Source: Arcuatula senhousia
Taxonomy: Eukaryota > Mollusca > Bivalvia > Mytilida > Mytilidae
NCBI GenBank assembly: GCA_963971305.1
Contig: OZ020311.1
Coordinates: 5,332,001 to 5,396,000, forward strand
Reading direction: 5' to 3'
DNA: 64,000 nucleotides
Under the pieces are notes generated by a model. That model made no database searches. It saw only the letters and a program-made list of their open reading frames with translations, and was not told the DNA's origin. The position numbers were made by a program, and so were the translations under genes. Shown here in pieces: positions 22,293 through 32,940 of the stretch. Position 1 is the stretch's first letter. Every line of letters starts with the position of its first letter.

Positions 22293-23855
22293 GAAAGAAG
22301 CAGAGGTACCAATGGGGTATCCGAATGTCAAAAGTCCGAAAAAGCAGAGACAAAACCAGTAAACACCAACAAGAACAGGACAAACACAGACAACATGTAA
22401 AACATGGAAACACAGAACAACTGAATATCACTCAACAACGCGAACTCCAGTCGAAACAAGAGTGAACTCAGGTGCTCGTGAAGAGTAAGCAGTTCCTGCT
22501 TGCTATAGCCCACACGTCGCGTTGCCAATAGTCCATTCAGCGTGTCAAATCAGGTAAAGGAAGACAAAACAACACCCTATGACAAACCAACATCTGCACT
22601 CATCTGAGAGATCGAAATCCCATATTTGTCTATAAGTGCATGATGTCTTCCGTTACATTTCTTGAATGAAGACAACAACCGAGGAGCAACATCACCCTGT
22701 GTGAGCAATTTTTGCGTCAGACGTGTCACTTTGCTAAGGAAATCGATGTAAGTCCCGCATGCTCTGGAGGTTGAAAGAGAGAGCTAGTCTACCGTCTTTG
22801 TTGTCTAGAAGAGATTGTAAGAAGTCTGCTTCATATGAATGAAGAAACAAATCAGCAAGCAAAGGTGCACAATTAGTGTCCATTGGAACTCCTATTGTTT
22901 GCTGAAATACACGTCCACCAAACTGAACAAATATGTTGTCAATAAGAAAGTTGAGCATGTCGATTATTTGGTAGTCTGTAAATTTGTTCTTTTTCTTAGA
23001 CTCATTGATGACAAAGTAAGTCATGGTATAATCGACTACAAGAAATTTGTACCTGCGTTTTCCATTCTTTTTGAAAAAGCTGCGTTTAATCAGCTGTGCC
23101 AATCGCGATTTCAGTTGTTCATGTGGAATAGAAGTGTAAAGTGTGGAGAAATCGAATGTTTTGATGCTGTTACAAGATGAAACTGATTTAGAGTTAAGAA
23201 TCTCCATCAGTTCTTTCGAATTCTTCAGGATCCACATTTGATTGACACCATTTCTAGAATAACAACAATCGTAATATTTCTGGAGGCCGGATTTTATTGC
23301 CGTAAGTATTGAAGTCAACAGAACTGAAAGAGGCTAAGTTGTACATTTGGATGACCCTGCAATGAAGCGCTGTTTGTATGGTTTTTTATGTAATTTAGGA
23401 ATCCAATACAGGGATGAAATGTCATCATTACTGCCACCAACAGAAAGGCCTAAGGAGGAAATGACAGATTCGTGATAATCAATGATTTCCTCCTTAGACA
23501 GTTTTGTAGCCGTGTATGTGGTGCTATTGCTGGTACAACCAACCCCCAATTCAGCTGTCAAACAATCAATATAGTGTTTTTTGCACACAAAAATGATGTT
23601 ATTTGGTGCTTTGCCTGCAGGTACAACAACATATTTGTCATGTAAGATGGACAATGTTTTGGCAACATCAGCGTTGCTGAAAATGGATGTTGCCTTAGTG
23701 CTCATTGAGCCTTTCAAAGAATTGATTCTTTTCAAAACCAATGACCTCGCAGCTTTCACCCATTCTGACAAAACGTCACATTCTTTCTCCTGTTCTTTTT
23801 TGGCCCATTTTCTGGCAGAGTCCTCAACTGAATCCATAATTGTTTTGAAAACATA
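22293..23855 (-). mobile_element. Penelope-like retroelement of unit B, internally deleted
   Basis: Orthologous in position to 4418-6510 of unit A and absent from C. It lacks the nested tail repeat of A, and instead lost about 290 bases inside the RT: GCATGCTCTGG joins GTTGAAAGAG near 22770, removing the YIDD region. The 3' UTR is at 22295-22590. Confidence 0.7.
22734..23837 (-). pseudogene. Penelope-like reverse transcriptase lacking the YIDD motif
   Basis: From 23837 the minus strand reads MDSVEDSARKW through SLYWIPKLHKKPYKQRF to 23334. After a stop/frame change it continues through FDFSTLYTSIPHEQL and PMDTNCAPLLADLFL to about 22780. The deletion then fuses it out of frame to the C-terminal part, so the catalytic YIDD is absent and the protein is dead. 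Motif B shares the PMDTN change with unit A, supporting common descent of the two insertions. Confidence 0.75.
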
Positions 23856-25296
23856 TTATTATCATATGTTAAATAAAACCTAAATAAATACAAGAAGATA
23901 AAAATGGCACCCCAAGTAAATATTAAAACTCTATAAATTAATACCCGAATCTGCCACACGTCCCCGTATACCAATATATAGGAAGTAACCTCCCGGGCTA
24001 TAGCACACCCGCCACTTTGCCAAGAACTGATTCAGTGTAGGTCAAAAACGGCAAAAGGACAGACATGCTAACTTTCTGTCAATCCAATATCTCTGCTTGC
24101 CTGAATGATTAAAATCCGACATTTGTCTATCAGCCTTATGGTTTACCACAACAACTGGAGTGCAACAATATCTGCATAAGCAAAATCACAATATTTCCCA
24201 CAAGCACTTGAATAACGATACTAAACACCATAACCTGGAGCTGATGGAATGATGTAACACAAAAAGGAAAGTTGATTACTGATAGCTATCTGAGAATCAT
24301 CAATCGACTGATGTAAAAAAATCAAACATATCGATTTTAAATCCGACACAACACTTCAAACAATAATGGCTTTGGGGGGATTTCATCTCACAAAACCAAC
24401 ATGCTTGGTCGCTATAATACTTTAAAATGACAATTAGAATTTTTCAAGAAAGTATTAAGTTGTCAATATTTATGCAAAAAACACTAAATTCAAAGATTTA
24501 ACAAAATGTTCAAATCATATCCTTTGCGTAATAAATTTAAAAGTCAATTTTTCATATCCAATGGATTGCTTTTAAATTTGTGAGCTTTATAAAAACATTA
24601 CCATAAAATTCAGGTCCAGAAATCGACGTGTACAATTAAAATTTTCAACAAGAGATCGATACTTGTGGAAGAATTTAGAAAAAGATTTTACTAACTTGTG
24701 GTATCGATAACCTTGTTTTAATAATTTTTCAGTAATAAAACGGTTTTTATTATTAAAATCAGAAACACCACTACAGGTCCGAGCATATCTTAATTACTGT
24801 AATATGTTAACCCCGTATGACGGCGCTAGTGGAACATATCCTTCAAGAAAAGGGAAATTTATAGTAGGGAAGGTAAAGTCGTCATATTCATATTTATCAT
24901 ATACTTTGGTTTGTAATTTTTCGTCGATAATACTTAAATCTGAACCCAAAAAAGAACATCTATCACCGGTGACGTTAGATTTGCTCAAGGTTAATTCGGA
25001 AGGATATATATCTGTAATAAAATTAGAAAATGAAGGATTGTTGAGTGAAAGAATGTCGTCTAAATATCTAAAAGTATTATTAAAAGTTTTGATCAGGTTA
25101 TGTTTGTTGGGGCCTTTTTTGTAATCTAGCCATAAATTGTGATTCATAACAGTATAGGAAAAGGTCAACTATAGGTGGCGCACAATTAGTACCCATAGGA
25201 ATACCAATGGTTTGGCGATAAATTTGTTAACCTAAACGTATGTTTATATTATCTAACAAATAATTTAGAGCAGTAATAGTTTCCGAATCAGTCCCT
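23856..25296 (-). repeat. Ancient Penelope-like relic, unit B copy (left part)
   Basis: Aligned with 6511-7679 in A and 54353-55358 plus 56547-56813 in C. Remaining minus-strand coding at 24794-25168 shows FRYLDDILSLNNPSFSNF and an LDL-type motif region, with a C-terminal part like FPFLEGYVPLAPSYGVNI. Stops and frame breaks are frequent. Confidence 0.65.
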
Positions 25297-25513
25297 AAGG
25301 TTCGTCCTACCCCAGACATAGGTTGAATATCTTAGTAATAATTTGGTTCCCCAGTTTGGTAGTTTTGGTTATACTGTTCTATGCTCTTCATATTCATACA
25401 GTGTTTGGCATTTTCAATATTTTTGGTAGAGCGCCTCTGATGAGTCTTGAATAGACGAAACGCGCGTCAGGCGTAGCAAAATTTATTGTCTGGAACTTTG
25501 TTGTCATTTGTAT
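25297..25513 (-). repeat. 217-bp insert of the 353-bp repeat family
   Basis: Unit C (near 56815) has the uninterrupted site (CAGTCCAGTTAATG). The insert is the reverse complement of part of the repeat at 28967-31205. It holds the GACGAAACGCGCGTCAGGCG stretch and GATGAGTCTTGAATAGACG. TCC may be duplicated at the ends. It shows that this repeat moves as a unit. Confidence 0.75.
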
Positions 25514-26460
25514 TCCAGTTAATGTAACCTTTTTAGTCTAATTACTAGAAAATGATTCAAATAATGAGCTTGAAACTCTAGAACATATATAATCACTTTT
25601 AGATTGTTCAAAAACCATTTAACCAAATATTCAAAATTTCTTTTTAATAAGATTATGTTGTACATGTAGGTTATCATAAAAAGTAGAAAAAATGTAACTA
25701 TCAACGGTCTGGAAAGTATTTTCAAATTGTCCAAAACATCAAGAGATTTTTGTACACTCCAAAAATGATTAATTACTCTGTTTTCGAATACCCTTTCACA
25801 GTATTGAATGACAAATTCCTTCATAGTAGTTAAAATAAAAGATAAAACTATGGACATATGGGTTAAAGAACCCCTACTTGAAACAGAGATAAAACGAAAT
25901 TAAGATTTATATAGATTTTTGTGTAATTTAGGTATCCAGTACATAGTAGGTAACGTATAGTATGTCGAGGGCAACTCGAAGTGCCGTGATTGCTATGCTA
26001 TGATCGTCAATAATACAGATGCTGCGTACCTGTTTAATTGACAGGTGTGTCTCTGCCCTTTAAGTTTGTTTAGCTTTTTACGAATGCTCGAAACTTTCAC
26101 GGCAGAGAAATATCATCCCATTGCATCTAATCTTATGTGAACGAATTGGCTTGTTATTGCTTTCTCATATGTTTTGGTCTTGATGTCATAAACTCTATTA
26201 AGGAATTCTGTTGCAATTTATCAAAACATTCTTTGTTTAACTGGTGTGCCATTTTAAGCTGTGAGGTTCTGGTTTATTGTTATTTTATTACTCTCGTGGT
26301 ACACACCACTCTTTAGATACGAGATAAAGAAAAACCGAAGCATAAGACGATCACTTATTAACTTTCATGGTCATGGTCACTAGAAAGTCAATATGAATTC
26401 TGTTTATATGTTAAAACTTTTAAAGGACTAGGTAAGATAAAAGCCCATATTTCAAATGTA
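25514..26460 (-). repeat. Ancient Penelope-like relic, unit B copy (right part), and spacer
   Basis: To about 26030 it aligns with 56814-57102 plus 58159-58390 in unit C and still shows traces of RT N-terminal coding (TATAGATTTTTGTGTAATTT, matching the IYxFLCNLGIQY-type region). From 26030 to 26460 nothing is recognised. Confidence 0.5.
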
Positions 26461-27116
26461 AACGAAATGGAGATATGCAATATATACGTAACAATAGTTA
26501 AACAATACTGAGTCTACATTATTTTGATTAAAGCTTTCCTTTTTGATGTTAAAATTATTATTAAAAAATGACTGAAAATTTGTGATGTAATGAAAAACCT
26601 GCAAATTTTGAGTGTTTTTTTTTACAAATTTATTTATGAGCCACACAGTGTACCAATACAATAGTTTGTGTAAATGATCATTTATTCCAAACACTTTTCT
26701 ACAAAAGTGCCATTTCACAGAATTTGGTGACGTCAGTAAAATGAGTTTTAGAATTTGCCGAATTCAATCTTTGTCATATCTTGTCCTTTAAAGTCGTGCA
26801 CATAATTTTCAAATAGTGTCAATTTATATTCCTGTATATACATATTTTCATTAATAAGGTACAACTCCGTAATAAAAACAACTTAATATCTTATATATTT
26901 GATTTACTCAGCTTAGAGTTAACTTCTTGAGGGAAGACATGAAGAACGATCAAAGGAAATAATGTCAATTCGATTCAAAATTGAACAAAGCACAATTTAA
27001 TATGTTTTAAATAATCAAGTTTTAATTATATTCAGTTAATACAAAACATCAATTTATTTTTAAGTACATATATAAGATACTGTTTACAAGCAAAATACAG
27101 GTTTGTTCAGAAAAAA
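26461..27116. other. Upstream region of receptor copy C
   Basis: Closely similar to 11240-11844 upstream of copy B, up to the start codon. It probably contains the promoter and 5' UTR; ATATATAAGATAC lies about 50 bases before the ATG in both copies. No specific site can be proven. Confidence 0.4.
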
Positions 27117-28175
27117 ATGTTTTTCGTAATATGTATCTTTGTAGTTTTCCAAAGCCAAAATCAGGCAATTAAAAATGATTCCCAAACGTCTCAAATATTA
27201 AACAAACATGTTACATCGAAAAATATTTATTCAACAATTTTGCTGGGCACGAATTCCGAATTAGAAGATTTTCTTTATAACGAAAATAGGACATTAAATA
27301 CTAATAATGTAAACGGTTACAATAAAAGAGACAAATATGAAAACACCAGTGTTATGCCTTTTGGCCAGGGAGTAAATACGACTTCATCAGATATGCCCTC
27401 AAGATATGCAAACCTAAGCCGTGATCCATGTTTATCCGTTAGTAAGTGCAGACCACCTGACAGGCAAACCTGGTACTGTGAATGTGACGAACTTTGTCCA
27501 GAATATCGCGACTGTTGTTACTCGTCTAACTATACAGTTAATCTATCCATACCAAAGATGTATTCATGTCTTAAGCTTGGAAATCTTGAAATTTCTCTCT
27601 CTGGTATACAGGTCATAAGCACATGCTTTCAGGAAAACTCTAGTCTAACTTCAAAGTGCAACGATAGTGATTTAGTTTACACCGGACCACCAGTGGTGAG
27701 CAATCGCAACCCGGCGATAATTTACAAGAACAGATATTGTGCTCAGTGTAATAATGTTACATCGTTTACTTCCTTTGATATGGCAATAAAAATGAATCAT
27801 TATCTTGATACAATTTATTATAACAAGACCGAACTTTTCCGTGAAATTAACAATTACATTTACGTATATGTGCCACCTCATTTTGCAAAAACACGACGCT
27901 GTCTGGCTTTTGTGGACAATGACAATGATATGTGTCAGAAATATATTAACCCAATTAGTAAAGAGGGTGATTCCATCACATTCTATAGAAATATACACTG
28001 TTTTATGTTTAACAAAGATGATGTCACCAAGTGTTTAGCTCGTTCGTTTGAGTTTTTTGGAAACAGGATTACTGACCAGTATATATTCCAAAAAATGTCT
28101 GTCATGTTTTCTTTTAATGATAAATTCTCAAGTGATAATATACAGACGTCTTTGTGTACTGAATGGAATGAACTA
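27117..28175 (+). CDS. Somatomedin-B/7TM receptor, copy C, exon 1
   Basis: 353 aa, identical in length to copy B exon 1. Signal peptide MFFVICIFVVFQS; somatomedin-B-like cysteines at about residues 105, 111, 121, 123, 127, 133, 134 and 149; a second motif RYCAQCNNV. The donor CTA|GTGAGT is the same as in B. Differences from B are mostly single residues (for example NYT for NFT after the knot, and loss of one Cys where B has HCLDT and C has HYLDT). Joined in phase 0 to 49775, it gives an intact 828-aa reading frame despite a 21.6 kb intron. Confidence 0.78.
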
Positions 28176-29628
28176 GTGAGTATAAAATTGTCTTCTTTTA
28201 GTGTTTCAATGAAAGACCTGCATTTTTACACATTTTTGGGGTAGAATTTCTAAAATAATTTGGTTGCTTGTGATTACTATGAAAAACATCGTGTATACGA
28301 AAAATAAGTTTTTAAACATTAAAGGCCAACAAACTATTTGTTTTATTTATTCTTAAACATAATTATGAACAACAAAAATATAGTTTGGGTACGTTATTAT
28401 TCTGAGAAACGAAAAGCAATTATCATGAAATAATATCTGTAAAGATTTAGAAACATTCATATTAATGAGATGATGAGGTATAGTTCCGCCTTAAGCATGC
28501 ATACTATATTTAATTTTGTTTATCAATTTTGACTGGTTCATACATGCGGCCAATAATCTGCGAGGTTTTAGCTCGCGAACGAATCTACACCGCAGCGAAG
28601 ACAACAAAGCGGCCAAGCAAAGAAAATGACAAAAATGGCTCATAATTAAGTTATAAAGATGATTTAGATATCACATTTACTCTTAAAGATATTCGATTCT
28701 GTCTTTGTTTTGTGTATGTTTTAAATATAAAATTAAAACAAAGTTTGAAAAAGTAACAAGTTGGGCCCAAAAAAACTAGTTTAACCCCGCCACATATTAT
28801 ATGTGCCGGTCCTAAGCCAGGAATCTTGGACAAAGCTTTCGTTTGTACTTGTCTTTAAGTTTTTGATGTTTTCTGTTCCTTTTTTAGAAGGGGGTCTATC
28901 TGTGACTATTTCAGGACTGGATTTGAATTATATGAAGTTTATTTAGACCATGGGCCAATTGCAGAAATACAAATGACAACAAAGTTCCAGACAATAAATT
29001 TTGCTACGCCTGACGCGCGTTTCGTCTATTCAAGACTCATCAGAGGCGCTCTACCAAAAATATTGAAAATGCCAAACACTGTATGAATATGAAGAGCATA
29101 GAACAGTATAACCAAAAATACCAAATTGGGGAACCAAATTATTACTAAGATATTCAACCTATGTCTGGGGTAGGAAGAACCTTAGGGTTTAGACAATTTT
29201 GAAATTTAGACGGATAATTTAAAGCTTTGATGTATTCTCCAACTCAAAAGTGTTGGTGCCGGAGCGGGCTAACCTCGGGGAATTTAAACTCCACCAGCAG
29301 TGCTAACCTTCACGTGAGTTCGAAATACAAATGACAACAAAGTTCCAGACAATAAATTTTGCTACGCCTGACGCGCGTTTCGTCTATTCAAGACTCATCA
29401 GAGGCGCTCTACCAAAAATATTGAAAATGCCAAACACTGTATGAATATAAGAGCATAGAACAGTTTAACCGAAAATACCAAATTGGGGAACCAAATTATT
29501 ACTAAGATATTCAACCTATGTCTGGGGTAGGAAGAACCTTAGGGTTTAGACAATTTGAAATTTAGACGGATAATTTAAAGCTTTGATGTATTCTCCAACT
29601 CAAAAGTGTTGGTGCCGGAGCGGGCTAA

Positions 29629-30712
29629 GAAGCAGAGGTATCAATGGGGTATCCGAATGTCAAAAGTCCGAAAGGCCAGAGACTAAACCAGTAAACACAA
29701 ACAAGAACGGGACAAAAACAGACAACACGTAAAACATGGAAACACAAAACAACTGAATATCAATCAAAAACGCGAACTCCAGTCGAAACAAGAGTGAACT
29801 CAGGTGCTCCGGAAGAGTAAGCAGTTCCTGCTTGCTATAGCACACCCGTCGCGTTGCCAATAGTCCATTCAGCGTGTCAAATCCAGTAAAGGAAGACAAA
29901 ACAACACCCTATGACAAACCAACATCTGCACTCATCTGAGAGATCGAAATCCCATATTTGTCTATAAGTGCATGATGTCTTCCGTAAAATTTCTTGAGTG
30001 AAGACAGCAACCGAGGAGCAACATAACCCTGTGTGAGCAATTTTTGCGTCAGACGTGTCGCTCTGCTAAGGAAATCGATGTAAGTCCCGCACGCTCTGGA
30101 GTAACGAATCAATTGAGATACGTAAACTCCATAAGCTGGAGCTGACGGAATATTGCTACACAAGAAGGGGAAGTTGACGATTGGAAAGTTGAAGTCATCA
30201 CGTTTGTCATAGAGCCTTGTTGAAAGTCTTCCTTGAGAGTCAATTTCGAGATGTAGATCTAAATATGACGCAGACTTCCTAGAATCCGTTGTGTCCTTTA
30301 TCTCAAGCTCCTGTGGATATATGAGATGGAGAAAGTCACCAAATCGAGAATTGTTTAGTGAAAGGACATCATCAATATAACGGAACGTGAGGTTGAACGA
30401 GAGAGCTAGTCTACGGTCTTTTTTGTCTAGAAGAGATTGCAAGAAGTCTGCTTCATATGAATGAAGAAACAAATCAGCAAGCAAAGGTGCACAATTAGTG
30501 CCCATTGGAATCCCTATTGTTTGCTGAAAAACACGTCCACCAAACTGAACAAATATGTTGTCAATAAGAAAGTTGAGCATGTCGATTATTTGGTCTTCTG
30601 TAAATTTGTTCTTTTTCTTGGACTCATTGATGACAAAGTAAGTCTTGGTATAATCGACTACAAGAAATTTGTACCTGCGTTTTCCATTCTTTTTGAAAAA
30701 GAATGGAAAAAG
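29629..30712 (-). mobile_element. Penelope-like element inserted in a 353-bp repeat unit
   Basis: It lies between GGCTAA (about 29623-29628) and GCTAACCTCGG (from 30713), so the repeat unit continues on the other side and GCTAA is the probable target duplication. It carries the minus-strand family's 3' UTR (29629-29905) and the C-terminal half of the RT. It is truncated at the 5' side near a GAATGGAAAAAG stretch. Confidence 0.78.
29909..30712 (-). pseudogene. Penelope-like reverse transcriptase, C-terminal half with intact catalytic motifs
   Basis: One open minus-strand frame from about 30700 to 29909 with intact motif B (IGIPMGTNCAPLLADLFL), FRYIDDVLSLNN, SYLDLHLEID, and the C-terminal block NFPFLCSNIPSAPAYGVYVS through RLLSSLKKFYGRHH. 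It is the best preserved C-terminal half of this family in the window and can serve as the family reference. The N-terminal half, including the IPKLHK and FDFSTLYTSIP motifs, is missing, so it cannot make a working enzyme. Confidence 0.75.
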
Positions 30713-32157
30713 AAGCTAACCTCGGGGAATTTAAACTCCACCAGCAGTGCTAACCTTCACGTGTGTTCGAAATACAAATGACAACAAAGTTTCAGACAAT
30801 AAATTTTGCTACGCCTGACGCGCGTTTCGTCTATTCAAGACTCATCAGAGGCGCTCTACCAAAAATATTGAAAATGCCAAACACTGTATGAATATGAAGA
30901 GCATAGAACAGTATAACCAAAATTACTAAGTTGGGGAACCAAATTATTACTAAGATATTCAACCTATGTCTAGGGTAGGAAGAACCTTAGGGTTTAGACA
31001 ATTTTGAAATTTAGACGGATAATTTAAAGCTTTGATGTATTCTCCAACTCAAAAGTGTTGGTGCCGGAGCGGGCTAACCTCGGGGAATTTAAACTCCACC
31101 AGCAGTGCTAACCTTCACGTGTGTTCGAAATACAAATGACAACAAAGTTCCAGACAATAAATTTTGCTACGCCTGACGCGCGTTTCGTCTATTCAAGACT
31201 CATCAGAACCGCGAGTAGTGCCAAATGGCCTAGTTGAAGGCTGCTGGCGGTTGTCCATTGTGGTTTTTCTGAATTGCCACTTGATTGTGGGCTGTGTCGC
31301 GTACACTTATTCCACATCTCATTATCTTAACAATTACTCTAACCATTTCCAGGTTAAAGGGAAAATTCACGAATTTTGACTTATGGTCTTAAATGATAGA
31401 ATATGTCATCAAAAATATATATCCAAATTTTTTTCAAAAAATTCTTATTTATAACAGAGATATTTGGCATTTTCTGATTTCAAAAGTAACTCAGTGACGT
31501 CAGTGAGATGGTCTCGAGTGCATTGTGGGATATGACCGGATATCTGTGTATTACATCTTTATCCGATTAACGCTATATAATCGATATCAATATTATATTT
31601 AATAAAACACAGTGGTGACGCGTGGTCTAATTGGTAAACAAAAGAAAATATTTAATAACGATAAACCGATACGCAATAACATAATTATTATGAAGATTTC
31701 TTTCAAATATAAAGTATTTTTATCATTATTTGCGAACAAAATTTTTGAATAATGATTTTTTTAAACATCAATATTAAATAATTTAATCATGATAATAATT
31801 AAAATTCTGCTGCATAATTCGAATCTTTTCCATAAATAACTCTATTTTGATTTACATCGTTAAAATGATTTTAAAATTTTCCCTTTATATGATAATCACG
31901 CTTTTTAAAACAACAAGGTGTCACCTGGCCAGACATCCCAGGTGTTAATTGCAAATTGGTGATTACGTAATTTGCCCCAGGTAAGAATTTTGTATATTCG
32001 ACGTGAACCTTTTCCCCGGCCTTTTAATCTCATTAGACAGGTATTAAACTGATTAACTGATCCTTGAAAGGCTATCAGTTTAACGGATTAATTCAAATCA
32101 ATGAAGCATGTCTAATAGTCACCTCATAGACGGTGAACTTCAGCTGGGTATTACCTT

Positions 32158-32185
32158 TTCTTCTTCTTCTTCTTCTTCTTCTTCC
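32158..32185 (+). repeat. (TTC)n microsatellite
   Basis: About nine TTC units, followed by CAGGTAAGGA. It lies within the TTAA element. Confidence 0.9.
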
Positions 32186-32334
32186 AGGTAAGGAGCCGGA
32201 TTCGTCTCCTGATTGTTAAACGGGGTTTAATAAGGTTTTTGGTTTTGTAAAAGATTAATCGTAATTTCGAGAGAATGAGAAAAATAATTGCTATATAATA
32301 TACCTTGCACCAATGTCCCTTCTAAATATTTGTA

Positions 32335-32940
32335 ATGTCTGATTACGTGAGTGACGTGTCTGCTAGCAGCTTTAGTTCTGCAGATTTGGTCGAATTGGGT
32401 CAGGAGGGGCATCAACTTGAACCAGAATATACGGAGGAAGAAATCCGGTAGATAGAAGAGTTGGAGATATATCGCTAGACTGAATTTCAAAGCAACCCAA
32501 TTTTACACTCAATGGTGCAAATGTTCCGATCGCTATGAGCCAATGCCCTTGCTCGCAGAATGCCTATGCTGCCACGAGTTTACATTATTCACCGATATCT
32601 TCGACCCTGGTGCAACCACGACTTCAAGATAGTTTATCTAAACCCGCGGTTGTGCTGAAAACTAGTTATATTAGTTTCTTGTGGTACAAACACCACCGGG
32701 GGAGAGCACCAGACGTCCTATTAAATAGGTATATGAATAGACGTTTACTTTTTTTTTCAGAGTGATAAGGTATTGCCGAAGATTTCACTGATTGATAAAT
32801 ACATTATCATTTATTAATTTGATTTTACAATCTTAATTGCAGCCAGAGCAGACTTATGGCATACAGACAGTTTGTATGTTGGGTCAGAATATGTCTACCT
32901 TTAGGACGAAAACACGTGTTTTGCGTACGAAGGATTTAGA
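32335..32940 (+). pseudogene. P2X7-type zinc-domain protein remains inside the TTAA element
   Basis: Several plus-strand pieces read as the cysteine-rich domain seen in the P2X7 cytoplasmic tail and in many invertebrate 'P2X7-like' proteins. They are an N-terminal piece MSDYVSDVSASSFSSADL at 32335; WCKCSDRYEPMPLLAECLCC at 32513, like the W-C-x-C...MP...EC-x-CC zinc block; SYISFLWYKHHRGRAP near 32665; and RLMAYRQFVCWVRICLPLG near 32850, like the AYRQFV-W motif. Frames change between pieces. TTTTTTTTCAG (32752-32761) and TTAATTGCAG (about 32832-32841) may be splice acceptors. A stop follows the last piece where LPSCVV-type sequence would continue. No P2X channel helices are present. Confidence 0.6.

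Larger units (their letters stand above)
28967..31205 (+). repeat. 353-bp tandem repeat cluster
   Basis: Units start near 28967, 29324, 30768 and 31126 (last one cut short). Each begins ATACAAATGACAACAAAGTT, contains TTTTGCTACGCCTGACGCGC, and ends with GGTGCCGGAGCGGGCTAACC and an AACTCCACCAGCAGTGCTAA part. Copy B has the empty site (GCAGAACCGCG near 13682), and AGAA or CAGAA appears duplicated. The second unit is split by a Penelope-like fragment with GCTAA at both junctions. The family resembles direct-repeat ends of retroelements, which fits the pseudo-LTR arrangement known for Penelope elements, but the link is inference. Confidence 0.8.

Noticed and set aside
31610..31640. tRNA-like A box (TGGTCTAATTGGTA) as the start of a tRNA gene or SINE
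   Set aside because: No B box (GGTTCGAATCC-type) follows within the expected distance and no cloverleaf can be drawn.
32335..32940. A genuine P2X ion channel gene
   Set aside because: Only the cytoplasmic zinc-domain type sequence is present; no channel ectodomain or membrane helices were found.
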